Source of the DNA: Spirochaetia bacterium | GTDB lineage: Bacteria; Spirochaetota; Spirochaetia; Sphaerochaetales; Sphaerochaetaceae | DNA: 13,152 nucleotides | Assembly (NCBI GenBank): GCA_900769955.1 | Contig: CAAGIP010000057.1 | Location: 1 to 13,152 of the forward strand | Reading direction: 5' to 3' | Shown here: positions 1-7,297 of the stretch, piece after piece | Layout of the letters: each line of letters starts with the position of its first letter | How positions within the stretch are numbered: the first letter of the stretch is position 1 | Made by a program: the position numbers and the translations under genes | The notes under the pieces: model-generated | What the model was told of the DNA's origin: nothing | Databases searched by the model: none | Seen by the model: the letters and a program-made list of their open reading frames with translations, nothing else

Positions 1-683
1 ATACTGAGTTCAAGATTGCTCTTCTTTCTCAGGAACATGGAAAGCAGGATCAGGAAGCTTACACACTGGCTGATGGCCGTCGCTATGGCCGCTCCTGCAG
101 TGCCAAGTCCGAGTACGAATATAAATATGGGATCAAGCGCAATATTGAGAATTCCGCCTGCCGTTATTCCGATCATGGCAAATGCTGCCTTTCCCTCATT
201 TCTTAAAAGATTGTTCATGACAAAAGATGAGCAGATCACGGGAGCAGCGAGAAGGATGTAGCGTCCATAAGCTTCTGCATATGGAAGAATCGTTTCAGTG
301 GAGCCTAAAAAGCGCATAAGGCCCTTCAGATTGAAAAGCCCGAACACGGTTATCATGAGGGACAGGACGATTACCATGAAGAAGGCACTTGAGGCGGTTG
401 AGTTTGCTTCCTCACTCTTTCCCGCTCCGAGGTAACGTGATGACATGATACCGGAACCCATTCCGACCGTGAAGCCCACCGCCTGCATTATTGCCATCAG
501 GGAGAATACTATGCCAACCGCAGCGGAGGCACTCGTGCCCAGCTGGGATACGAAGTACGTGTCCGCCATGTTGTAGATGGAGGACACGAGCATTGAAATA
601 ATCGTAGGGACCGAGAGCTTTATAATCAGCTTCTCCACTGGTGTTTCGGTCATCATCCTATAGTGTTCTTTTCTGTCAGTCAT
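1..683 (-). CDS. MATE family efflux transporter (partial, 3' end outside window)
   Basis: The visible 227 residues begin MTDRKEHYRMMTETPVEKL, followed by hydrophobic helices (IIKLSVPTIISMLVSSIYNM, then ADTYFVSQLGTSASAAVG). This is the classic N-terminal half of a multidrug and toxic compound extrusion (MATE) protein of the inner membrane, which exports organic cations or metabolites by Na+/H+ antiport. Further family hallmarks are GFTVGMGSGI, SRYLGAGKSEEA and NNLLRNEGKA. The C-terminal half lies beyond position 1. The ATG at 683-681 overlaps the TGA of the upstream EAL gene (ATGA), and a GAGG Shine-Dalgarno at 691-694 lies 7 nt upstream, inside the EAL gene. It is therefore the second gene of a two-gene minus-strand operon and probably translationally coupled. 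Substrate is unknown. Family assignment is certain; subtype (MepA-like) is a guess. Confidence 0.93.
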   Translation of the reverse strand, partial: MTDRKEHYRMMTETPVEKLIIKLSVPTIISMLVSSIYNMADTYFVSQLGTSASAAVGIVFSLMAIMQAVGFTVGMGSGIMSSRYLGAGKSEEANSTASSAFFMVIVLSLMITVFGLFNLKGLMRFLGSTETILPYAEAYGRYILLAAPVICSSFVMNNLLRNEGKAAFAMIGITAGGILNIALDPIFIFVLGLGTAGAAIATAISQCVSFLILLSMFLRKKSNLELS

Positions 684-2929
684 CTTTTTACCTCAGGGGC
701 CGGATAGGTTCTGCCCCCCCCGAACCGGTCAAGCCAGGCTCTCCATTCGGGGTAAGGAAGGGGTTTTGAATAGACAAACCCCTGTACGGTCCGGCCTCCG
801 AGCTCCTTCAGGATCTCAAGCTGCTCACCGGTTTCCACGCCCTCGGCAACAACATCGATCGAAAGCGAGGATGCAAGGTTTATGATCGAACTCACGACCA
901 TGCGGGTCTTCTCACTGAAGATTCCGTCCATGAAGCTCTTGTCTATCTTAAGGCAGTCAATCTCAAAGTCAGTAAGAAGTCCGAGGGATGAGTAGCCTGA
1001 GCCGAAGTCATCCAGGGCACAGCAAAAACCGTAGTCATGGAGCTTTTCAAGCTCATCCCTGACGATCTGGATCGTCTTTCTGTCAAGGAAGATGCTCTCC
1101 GTAATCTCTATTTCGATAAGTGATGCCGGAATTGCGCTGCTTTTCCTTATGGCCTCGATCTCATCTGCCACACCGTTTTTGGCAAAGTGCCTTCTTGACA
1201 GATTGACGGCAACCGGGACGACATTCTGACCTTTGGCGAATGCAGTCCTGAGCTGGGAGCACACTTCACCGAGCACATACATGTCAAGGTCAATGATATA
1301 GCCATTCTTCTCAAAGACGGGAATGAACTCTGAAGGTGTTATGATTTTTCCGTTCCTGTTCCATCTGACAAGCGCCTCGGCCCCCTCTGCACGGCCTGTA
1401 AGAGAATCGATCTTGGGCTGGTAGTATACAATGAATTCCCTGCTGTCCATGGCATAGGGGAAGGCATCCGCAATCTCCTTTTCCTTCTGCAGTTCCCTCA
1501 TCAGATTCTCATCATAGTATGCAAAGACAGTTCCGCCATCATCATTCTGGACGGCAATGTCATTGACAATCCGGACCTTTTCAGCAGCTGCTGCGATATC
1601 CTCACCCTTCGTAAGCGCATATACGCCTGTGGCAAAACTGACACTGAGCTTATCAGCTTCAGACATATTCCTGTTGAACTCATTTTCACAGGTCTGAGCC
1701 ATCATCCATATTCTTTTTTCAAGCAGATCAGGAGCGCAGGAACGGAGAAGCAGAAGGAAATGCTCGCCGTAAGTACGGCATACAAGTTCATCCTCTGCAG
1801 TATGGTTAAGCAGACTTTCCATAGTCAGCTTAAGGAGTCTGTTCACGGTATCTGTTTCCCTGCTTGCGGCATTGATCGTGTAGTCACGCAGCGAAAGGAG
1901 AACAAGCACATGATCCGTGCGGCCGTCGGGCACTCTCCCCGCCTGATAGAGCAGACCGGACAAGTTAAGTCCGCCGGTCACGGGATCAAAGAAAGCAGCC
2001 TGGGTCATTACGACAGACCTTATTCTGGACGAACGCATCATGGTCGATATCAGAAGAATGAAGAGTATTACCATAAGTGCGCATATGAGGCCAAGGGCTG
2101 TGAATGCGCTTCCCTGAGACTGATTCACCATCGATACAAAGAAGGCTGACACGAATACGAAATCATAATCCTCAAGACGGTTCATCGTAACCGCGATATC
2201 ACCGTCCGGATGTCTGAGGAACATGGTTCCGCTTTCCCCTTTCGCCACTGAATTGAGCACCCGGTCAATTTTTTCACCGTTCAGGCTGTACAGAGAGGAT
2301 GAGTATATTTCTTCAGGGGATGTATCAGAAACAAGCACATTTCCTGAAAGATCACATATTACATTGCCTTTCTGCCCGGTGCCGGAGGGAATTAAAAAGG
2401 ATGCTGTCTGTGCCGGGTCCTTAAGACAGCCTATGATCCCTCTTCCTGACTTAAGGGGAAAGTAAACAAAACTGCTTCCGTCTGAGAGGAAAAGAATGCT
2501 GTCAGTATCATTGATGAGTCGCAGCCTGAGCTCGGGTATATAGGATGAAACAGGCTCATTACTGATCCAGCTCCCGTCATTTTTCATGACGATGTAGCCC
2601 CTGTTGCTTGAAACATAACTCACATTGGACAGAATGCCATGAACTTCTTCATCACTCAGGAAATCAACTTCGGAGGCAAGATTGTCAAGCAGCGTTTCAA
2701 TCTTTTTCATCCTCCCATGAACTTCAGTAACCATTACATCAGCGGTTTCTGAAACGAATGAGGTGACTGAAGCGGCAATTGAATCCCTGATTTCGTATAC
2801 GATCCTGACTGCAACGGAAACCAGAAAGAGAATAAGAAAGGAAAGGACAGTAATCATTGTGAACGTCCTAAGTCTTTCCTTAAAACCATAATCCTTCCAG
2901 CTGTAATTTCTATCACTGACAGAGCCCAT
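680..2929 (-). CDS. Membrane-bound sensor with degenerate GGDEF and intact EAL domain (c-di-GMP phosphodiesterase)
   Basis: A 749-residue inner-membrane protein. A helix at about 23-45 and another at about 276-298 bracket a roughly 230-residue extracytoplasmic sensor region, possibly Cache-like. A GGDEF-like domain follows (about 312-475; FFDPVTGGLN start). Its signature is YGEHF (387-391) instead of GG(D/E)EF, so cyclase activity is probably lost. The EAL domain (about 491-740) keeps the catalytic set: EALVRW (518-523), NLSRR, EIEITES (606-612), DDFGSGYSSL (640-649), KIDKSF (661-666), EGVET (696-700) and QGFVYSKPLP. It should hydrolyse c-di-GMP to pGpG, with the GGDEF remnant perhaps acting as a GTP-binding regulatory domain. 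The start at 2929 has no visible Shine-Dalgarno. An internal ATG (residue 25, just before the first helix) is a less likely alternative. The stop overlaps the MATE start. Confidence 0.93.
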   Translation of the reverse strand: MGSVSDRNYSWKDYGFKERLRTFTMITVLSFLILFLVSVAVRIVYEIRDSIAASVTSFVSETADVMVTEVHGRMKKIETLLDNLASEVDFLSDEEVHGILSNVSYVSSNRGYIVMKNDGSWISNEPVSSYIPELRLRLINDTDSILFLSDGSSFVYFPLKSGRGIIGCLKDPAQTASFLIPSGTGQKGNVICDLSGNVLVSDTSPEEIYSSSLYSLNGEKIDRVLNSVAKGESGTMFLRHPDGDIAVTMNRLEDYDFVFVSAFFVSMVNQSQGSAFTALGLICALMVILFILLISTMMRSSRIRSVVMTQAAFFDPVTGGLNLSGLLYQAGRVPDGRTDHVLVLLSLRDYTINAASRETDTVNRLLKLTMESLLNHTAEDELVCRTYGEHFLLLLRSCAPDLLEKRIWMMAQTCENEFNRNMSEADKLSVSFATGVYALTKGEDIAAAAEKVRIVNDIAVQNDDGGTVFAYYDENLMRELQKEKEIADAFPYAMDSREFIVYYQPKIDSLTGRAEGAEALVRWNRNGKIITPSEFIPVFEKNGYIIDLDMYVLGEVCSQLRTAFAKGQNVVPVAVNLSRRHFAKNGVADEIEAIRKSSAIPASLIEIEITESIFLDRKTIQIVRDELEKLHDYGFCCALDDFGSGYSSLGLLTDFEIDCLKIDKSFMDGIFSEKTRMVVSSIINLASSLSIDVVAEGVETGEQLEILKELGGRTVQGFVYSKPLPYPEWRAWLDRFGGGRTYPAPEVKR
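691..694 (-). promoter_or_regulatory. Ribosome binding site of the partial MATE gene
   Basis: GAGG (within TGAGGTAAAAAG) sits 7 nt before the ATG and inside the last codons of the EAL gene. It fixes the start at 683 and, with the ATGA overlap, supports translational coupling. Confidence 0.75.
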
Positions 2930-2935
2930 GACATA

Positions 2936-2964
2936 AGTTTAAAATAAACGGAAGTGTTTCTCAA
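2936..2964 (-). promoter_or_regulatory. Candidate promoter of the EAL-MATE operon
   Basis: Reading the minus strand, TTGAGA (2964-2959), a 17-nt spacer and TAAACT (2941-2936) form a plausible sigma-70-type promoter. The -10 ends 6 nt before the ATG at 2929, so transcription would begin at or next to the start codon and the mRNA would be nearly leaderless. The -10 matches consensus at only 4 of 6 bases. Confidence 0.4.
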
Positions 2965-2967
2965 GAA

Positions 2968-2998
2968 GCAAAAAAGCCAAAAGTTGTTTTTGCCAACT
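2968..2998. repeat. Overlapping short inverted repeats in the divergent intergenic region
   Basis: GCAAAAA (2968-2974) and TTTTTGC (2987-2993) are perfect inverted arms. A second pair, AGTTG (2982-2986) and CAACT (2994-2998), overlaps it. Both cover the -35 of the aldo-keto reductase promoter and lie just upstream of the candidate EAL promoter. This is a possible operator, but A/T-rich arms of this size also arise by chance. Confidence 0.3.
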
Positions 2999-3018
2999 GA
3001 AAACATCCATAGTAGAAT
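2990..3018 (+). promoter_or_regulatory. Promoter of the aldo-keto reductase / Y-polymerase operon
   Basis: TTGCCA (2990-2995), a 17-nt spacer and TAGAAT (3013-3018) match the sigma-70 consensus at 5 of 6 bases in each hexamer. Transcription would start near 3025, just ahead of the AGGAGG ribosome binding site. No LexA-type box (neither GAAC-N4-GTTC nor TTTG-N5-CAAA) is seen here. Confidence 0.65.
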
Positions 3019-3028
3019 TTAATAAAAG

Positions 3029-3034
3029 AGGAGG
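3029..3034 (+). promoter_or_regulatory. Strong Shine-Dalgarno of the aldo-keto reductase
   Basis: A perfect AGGAGG, 5 nt before the ATG at 3040. It decides this start over the internal ATG of MKYVRSG, 12 codons downstream. Confidence 0.8.
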
Positions 3035-3039
3035 ATGAC

Positions 3040-4044
3040 ATGTATATTGCCGATGAAAAACGTTACGATACAATGAAGTATGTGAGATCTGGCACATCGG
3101 GGCTCAGGTTACCCAGAGTATCACTGGGGCTCTGGCACAATTTCGGCTCAGGCGCACCTTATTCAGTTATGAGGGAAACCGTTCTCGCAGCCTTCGACAA
3201 TGGGGTTACCCACTTCGATCTTGCCAACAACTACGGACCTCCTCCGGGGGAAGCGGAAAAGAACTTCGCGAAGCTGCTCAGGGAAGATCTTCACCCATAC
3301 AGGGATGAACTCATCATCAGCACAAAGGCTGGCTATGAGATGTGGCCGGGCCCATACGGGGACGGAGGATCGATGAAGTATCTCATCTCAAGCCTTGATC
3401 AGAGCCTTAAGCGGATGGGCCTTGAGTATGTCGACATCTTCTACCACCACAGGATGGATAAGGATACACCCCTTGAGGAGACCATGTATGCCCTTAAGCG
3501 CATCGTCGACTCAGGTAAGGCGCTTTATGTCGGTCTCAGCAACTACGACGGCCCCACTCTTGAAAAGGCTGATGCGCTGCTTTCCGAAATGAATGTGCCC
3601 TTCATCATAAACCAGAACTCATACAATATGTTCAACAGGCGCATTGAGAAAAACGGACTCAAGGAGACATCGTACAGGCTTGGCAAGGGGATAATCGCAT
3701 TCTCACCTCTGGCACAGGGCATGCTTACATCCCGTTATCTTAACGGAATTCCGGAAGGAAGCAGGGCTGCATCCCAAAGTCCGTTCCTGAAGCCTGCGGA
3801 TCTCACTGATGAAAGACTTGATGTGATCAGGAAGCTTGACGGACACGCACGTGAACGCGGCGAAACACTTTCGCAGATGGCCTTGAAATGGGTCCTGAAG
3901 GATGATAAAGTCACGAGCGTGCTTGTGGGCGCATCATCAAAGGCCCAGATCCTTGAAAACATCAGGGCCTCGGAAGGAAACCTCTTCACTCTGTCTGAAC
4001 TCAGGGAGCTTGAGGAAATCGTACGCCCGGTCATATATGACTGA
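3040..4044 (+). CDS. gpr: Aldo-keto reductase of the YghZ/Gpr type (L-glyceraldehyde 3-phosphate / methylglyoxal reductase)
   Basis: A 334-residue soluble NADPH-dependent reductase. Long stretches read like Escherichia coli YghZ (Gpr): SLGLWHNFG, THFDLANNYGPPPG, DELIISTKAGYEMWPGPYG, SLDQSLKRMGLEYVDIFY, FSPLAQGMLT and DDKVTSVLVGAS. The aldo-keto reductase catalytic tetrad is visible as D60, Y65, K96 and H137. In that family the enzyme reduces L-glyceraldehyde 3-phosphate and methylglyoxal, so a carbonyl-detoxification role is likely. The length is normal. It is first in a four-gene plus-strand operon. Its last 8 bp overlap the start of the Y-family polymerase, so the two are co-transcribed and probably translationally coupled. 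The exact substrate is inferred from similarity only. Confidence 0.93.
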   Translation: MYIADEKRYDTMKYVRSGTSGLRLPRVSLGLWHNFGSGAPYSVMRETVLAAFDNGVTHFDLANNYGPPPGEAEKNFAKLLREDLHPYRDELIISTKAGYEMWPGPYGDGGSMKYLISSLDQSLKRMGLEYVDIFYHHRMDKDTPLEETMYALKRIVDSGKALYVGLSNYDGPTLEKADALLSEMNVPFIINQNSYNMFNRRIEKNGLKETSYRLGKGIIAFSPLAQGMLTSRYLNGIPEGSRAASQSPFLKPADLTDERLDVIRKLDGHARERGETLSQMALKWVLKDDKVTSVLVGASSKAQILENIRASEGNLFTLSELRELEEIVRPVIYD

Positions 4045-5503
4045 GAGAACATACATAGCGATAGACTTAAAATCATTTTACGCCTCCGTCGAGTGTGCCG
4101 ACAGGGGCCTCGATCCGCTGGATACGAACCTTGTGGTTGCCGATTCATCCAGGACAGAGAAAACAATCTGCCTGGCAGTCTCCCCTTCAATGAAGAGTCT
4201 GGGACTGCCCGGGCGGTGCCGTCTTTTTGAAGTAAACGAGAAAATTGCGGACGTAAACAGGGAAAGACGGAAAAAGGCCCGGCTGGCTTCAAAGTCCTGG
4301 AGTAAGAGAAAGCTTGAACAAAATCCTTCCCTTGAGCTTGAATGCATCGTTGCCCCGCCCCGTATGGCAAGATACATGGAAGTATCAAGGGCAATATATT
4401 CAATTTACCTCAGACATGCTTCTCCCGAGGATATCCACGTCTATTCGATCGACGAAGTATTCATCGACGCAACTGATTACATGAAGCTGGAAGGCCTCAC
4501 GGCAGAAGAGTTTGCAGGAAAGCTCATAAGCGAAGTCCTCTCGGAAACGAAGATCACGGCAACTGCCGGTATCGGAACTAACCTGTATCTTGCCAAGATA
4601 GCGATGGATATTGAGGCAAAGCACATAAAACCCGATGAGAACGGGGTCAGGATCGCATCACTTGATGAGATATCATACAGGGAAAAACTCTGGGATCACA
4701 CACCGATTACAGATTTCTGGCGCATCGGAAGCGGAACCGCCGAGCATCTTGAGAGGCTTGGCATCAGGACAATGGGTCAGCTTGCTGCAGCTTCCCTTGG
4801 GCAGGACTCGGACTTTCTGAATGAAGCCAGGCTCTTCAGGGAGTTTGGAGTGAATGCTGAGCTCCTGATAGATCATGCCTGGGGCCATGAACCATGCACG
4901 ATGAAGGAGATTAAAGCATATAAGCCTTCATCGACATCGGTGACGCAGGGACAGGTGCTCATGGAGCCCTACTCCTTTGAAAAGGCAAGAATAGTCCTAA
5001 GGGAGATGGCCGATTCTCTTGCACTCCAGCTTGTTTCCGAGCGCATGGTTGCATCGGGTATCACACTCTACGTGGGATACGATGCAGAGAATCTTTCAAA
5101 TGAAGTCTTTAAAGGCGAAATAAAGAGTGACCACTATGGAAGGGCCATCCCCAAGGCTCTGAACAGAAACACAAAACTCAGCAGGCCTACCTCATCGGCA
5201 ATTCTCATAATGGATGCGTTTTTAAAGCTCTACGATGAAAACTCAGACAGGAGCCTGACAGTCAGAAGGATTAATGTGGCCCTTACCGATCTTAAGAGTG
5301 TCGATGAGGACCTGCAGTTCCAGCCATCGCTTTTTGACGAAGGCGCGGATGAGGAAAAACTTGACAGGGAGAGAAGGCTTCAGGAAGCAACCCTGAAGAT
5401 CAAGGACAAATGGGGAAAAAACGCGATTCTCAGGGCACTTGATTACACTGACGGTGCGACACAGCGGGAAAGAAATGCCCAGATAGGAGGACATAAGGCA
5501 TGA
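4037..5503 (+). CDS. Y-family translesion DNA polymerase (UvrX/UmuC-like, ImpB/MucB/SamB family)
   Basis: A 488-residue error-prone DNA polymerase that copies past damaged bases. The first catalytic motif is YIAIDLKSFYASVE (metal ligand D10; Y15 at the steric-gate position). The second is VYSIDEVFID (D139, E140). A palm, helix-hairpin-helix (TDFWRIGSGTAEHLERLGI) and little-finger region follow. QPSLF (429-433) fits the QxxLF beta-clamp-binding pattern. The tail RERNAQIGGHKA is typical of the Firmicute UvrX-like branch. The start at 4037 aligns with family N-termini and overlaps the reductase by 8 bp. An upstream in-frame ATG at 3902 would add 45 unrelated residues inside the reductase gene. 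No clear Shine-Dalgarno precedes 4037, so coupling is likely. The stop overlaps the next gene by 4 bp. The usual E. coli partner UmuD is absent; a YolD-like protein takes that place. Confidence 0.93.
   Translation: MTERTYIAIDLKSFYASVECADRGLDPLDTNLVVADSSRTEKTICLAVSPSMKSLGLPGRCRLFEVNEKIADVNRERRKKARLASKSWSKRKLEQNPSLELECIVAPPRMARYMEVSRAIYSIYLRHASPEDIHVYSIDEVFIDATDYMKLEGLTAEEFAGKLISEVLSETKITATAGIGTNLYLAKIAMDIEAKHIKPDENGVRIASLDEISYREKLWDHTPITDFWRIGSGTAEHLERLGIRTMGQLAAASLGQDSDFLNEARLFREFGVNAELLIDHAWGHEPCTMKEIKAYKPSSTSVTQGQVLMEPYSFEKARIVLREMADSLALQLVSERMVASGITLYVGYDAENLSNEVFKGEIKSDHYGRAIPKALNRNTKLSRPTSSAILIMDAFLKLYDENSDRSLTVRRINVALTDLKSVDEDLQFQPSLFDEGADEEKLDRERRLQEATLKIKDKWGKNAILRALDYTDGATQRERNAQIGGHKA
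5485..5490 (+). promoter_or_regulatory. Shine-Dalgarno of the YolD-like gene
   Basis: AGGAGG lies inside the 3' end of the polymerase gene, 9 nt before the ATG at 5500. With the ATGA overlap it defines the start and suggests coupled translation at a fixed ratio to the polymerase. Confidence 0.75.
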
Positions 5504-5889
5504 ATGCTTCCTTAATACACCATGAGTACAGGGGAGTCACGAAACACATCCCGATGCCCATGTCAAACAGGGCGGCACAGTTTTCCCCATTTGCCGCACT
5601 CACGGGCTATGATGATGTGATATCGGAGGAAAGCCGTGTGACTGAAGAGCGGCGATACCCTGCTGAAGGCCTTACGGATGAGCTTGATGAGGTAATCAGG
5701 ACTCACATGGCAAGCCCCCTTGAGCTCACATACTTCGTTCCGGACGGGAAAAAACGCGGAGGAGAGTACGTCACCATCAGGGGAAGGATAAAACGCATTA
5801 TTCCTGAGTCCGGAGTTCTGGTAATGGAAAACGGAAGTGCGATACGCCTCAGTGCGATTATGGATGCAAAAGTCTTGCAGGAATCATGA
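5500..5889 (+). CDS. YolD-like family protein, partner of the Y-family polymerase
   Basis: A 129-residue cytoplasmic protein. The segment SNRAAQFSPFAALTGYDDVI (residues 22-41) is the hallmark of YolD-like proteins. These are small proteins found beside UvrX/YqjW-type Y-polymerases, mainly in Firmicutes, and suggested to replace UmuD functionally. The C-terminal half (LTYFVPDGKKRGGEYVTIRG, then IKRIIPESGVLVMENG) looks like a small beta-rich fold. No signal peptide or membrane helix is seen. The ATGA overlap with the polymerase stop and the AGGAGG at 5485 show the two are made together. No biochemical function is firmly established for the family. Presence next to an outer-membrane-type gene set is unusual and suggests acquisition of the pair from a Firmicute. 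Confidence 0.88.
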   Translation: MNASLIHHEYRGVTKHIPMPMSNRAAQFSPFAALTGYDDVISEESRVTEERRYPAEGLTDELDEVIRTHMASPLELTYFVPDGKKRGGEYVTIRGRIKRIIPESGVLVMENGSAIRLSAIMDAKVLQES

Positions 5890-5911
5890 ATATCATTTAT
5901 GTTCATTGGCA

Positions 5912-7297
5912 ATGGAAGGTAAAAAGAACGTAAAAAGGATGACGGAAGGTCCCATATGGAAGAACCTTCTCTTTTTTGCGCTTCCCCTGATGGTTGGCAA
6001 CCTTTTCCAGCAGCTTTACAACACGGTTGACTCGATAATCGTCGGGAATTTCGTCGGCAAGGAAGCACTTGCCGCAATAGGCAGCGTTGATTCGATCATC
6101 AATACATACATCGGTTTTTTCGCGGGTCTTTCCGCAGGAGCGGGCGTGGTCATCAGCCAGTATTACGGTGCAGCTGATGATGAGAGCGTCCATAAGGCAG
6201 TTCACACGACCATCGCGGTAACACTCATAATGGCAGCTGTCACGACAGTGCTTTCACTCTTCACGACCGATATCTTTCTTTCCATTGCGAAGATTCCTGA
6301 GGATGTATGGAATGAGGCTGAAACATATCTCGGCATATACTTTCTCGGTGTGACCGGACTGCTGCTTTACAACATGGGCTCGGGAATCCTCAGGGCAGTC
6401 GGGGACAGCAGGCATCCGCTCTACTTCCTCATTTTCTCCGCTGTCGCGAACACAGTGCTGGACATCATCTTCGTTGCAGTTTTCAGGATGGGCGTGGCAG
6501 GAGCCGCATATGCCACGATAATAGCGCAGGCACTGTCCGCGCTGCTTGTTCTCATCACTCTTATAAGGGCAGACGGACCGTACAGGGTAAATCTCAGGGA
6601 AACACGGATTCACGGACCAATTGCGGGACAGATCTTCAGGATCGGTCTTCCGACTGCCCTTCAGATGATGGTCACGGCCTTTTCAAACGTCTTCGTTCAG
6701 AGCTACATCAACTCCTTCGGCTCTGCCGCCATGGCAGGCTACTCATCGTACAACAAGATCGACAAGGTGTGTCTTCTGCCCATGCAGTCGATCGGACTTG
6801 CGATCACGACCTTCATGGGACAGAACATCGGTGCAGGCCTCAAGGACAGGGCAATAAACGGCGTGAAAACCGCAACAAGGATGAACCTCCTGATCGCACT
6901 TGTAATGATACCTATGCTCTGGTTCCTTGCTCCCTTCATGATCTGGATCTTCAATCAGGATCATGAAGTCGTACGGTACGGTACGATGTTCCTGAGGACA
7001 ATGTCTCCGTTCTTCATCTGTGTTGCCTACAACCAGATTCACAACGGTGCGCTCAAGGGTGCGGGAAACACGAAAATCCCGATGATAATCATGATGAGCT
7101 GCTTCATAGTCTTCAGGCAGATCTATCTCTTCATCATTTCAAGAACAATCGGTTCCCCGATTTCCATTGCTTTGGGATATCCGCTGGGATGGCTCCTCTG
7201 TACCGTGATACTCTCACTCTACTACAGAAGCGTCGACATCACATCCTACCGTGTCACATCCCAGTCAAAACCGGAAAAGACAGGTTCTCCCGTATAG
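5912..7297 (+). CDS. MATE family efflux transporter
   Basis: A 461-residue inner-membrane transporter with about 12 hydrophobic segments. Family motifs are MTEGPIWKNLLFFALPLMVG, LFQQLYNTVDSIIVGNFVGK, FFAGLSAGAGVVISQYYGA, GSGILRAVGDSRHP, GYSSYNKIDKVCLLP and GQNIGAGLKDRA. It exports drugs or metabolites by ion antiport; the substrate is unknown. It begins 22 nt after the YolD-like gene, closing the four-gene operon. The start is uncertain. The ATG at 5912 (MEGKKNVKRMTEG) has no good Shine-Dalgarno, and the ATG at 5939 (MTEGPIW) is directly abutted by AAGG; both give a normal N-terminus. The last 52 bp overlap, tail to tail, the butyrate kinase gene on the other strand. Confidence 0.93.
   Translation: MEGKKNVKRMTEGPIWKNLLFFALPLMVGNLFQQLYNTVDSIIVGNFVGKEALAAIGSVDSIINTYIGFFAGLSAGAGVVISQYYGAADDESVHKAVHTTIAVTLIMAAVTTVLSLFTTDIFLSIAKIPEDVWNEAETYLGIYFLGVTGLLLYNMGSGILRAVGDSRHPLYFLIFSAVANTVLDIIFVAVFRMGVAGAAYATIIAQALSALLVLITLIRADGPYRVNLRETRIHGPIAGQIFRIGLPTALQMMVTAFSNVFVQSYINSFGSAAMAGYSSYNKIDKVCLLPMQSIGLAITTFMGQNIGAGLKDRAINGVKTATRMNLLIALVMIPMLWFLAPFMIWIFNQDHEVVRYGTMFLRTMSPFFICVAYNQIHNGALKGAGNTKIPMIIMMSCFIVFRQIYLFIISRTIGSPISIALGYPLGWLLCTVILSLYYRSVDITSYRVTSQSKPEKTGSPV

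Noticed and set aside
16..261. An 81-codon plus-strand open frame
   Set aside because: It is antisense to the partial MATE gene, whose translation is unambiguous.
2930..3039. A LexA/SOS box in front of the polymerase operon
   Set aside because: No GAAC-N4-GTTC or TTTG-N5-CAAA pattern is present, so SOS control cannot be claimed from the sequence.
3902..4036. An upstream in-frame ATG that would extend the Y-polymerase by 45 residues
   Set aside because: It lies inside the reductase coding sequence, has no ribosome binding site, and the extra residues do not resemble the family. The N-terminus at 4037 aligns with the catalytic strand.
3735..4403. A 222-codon minus-strand open frame
   Set aside because: It is antisense to the well-supported reductase and polymerase genes and has no family resemblance.
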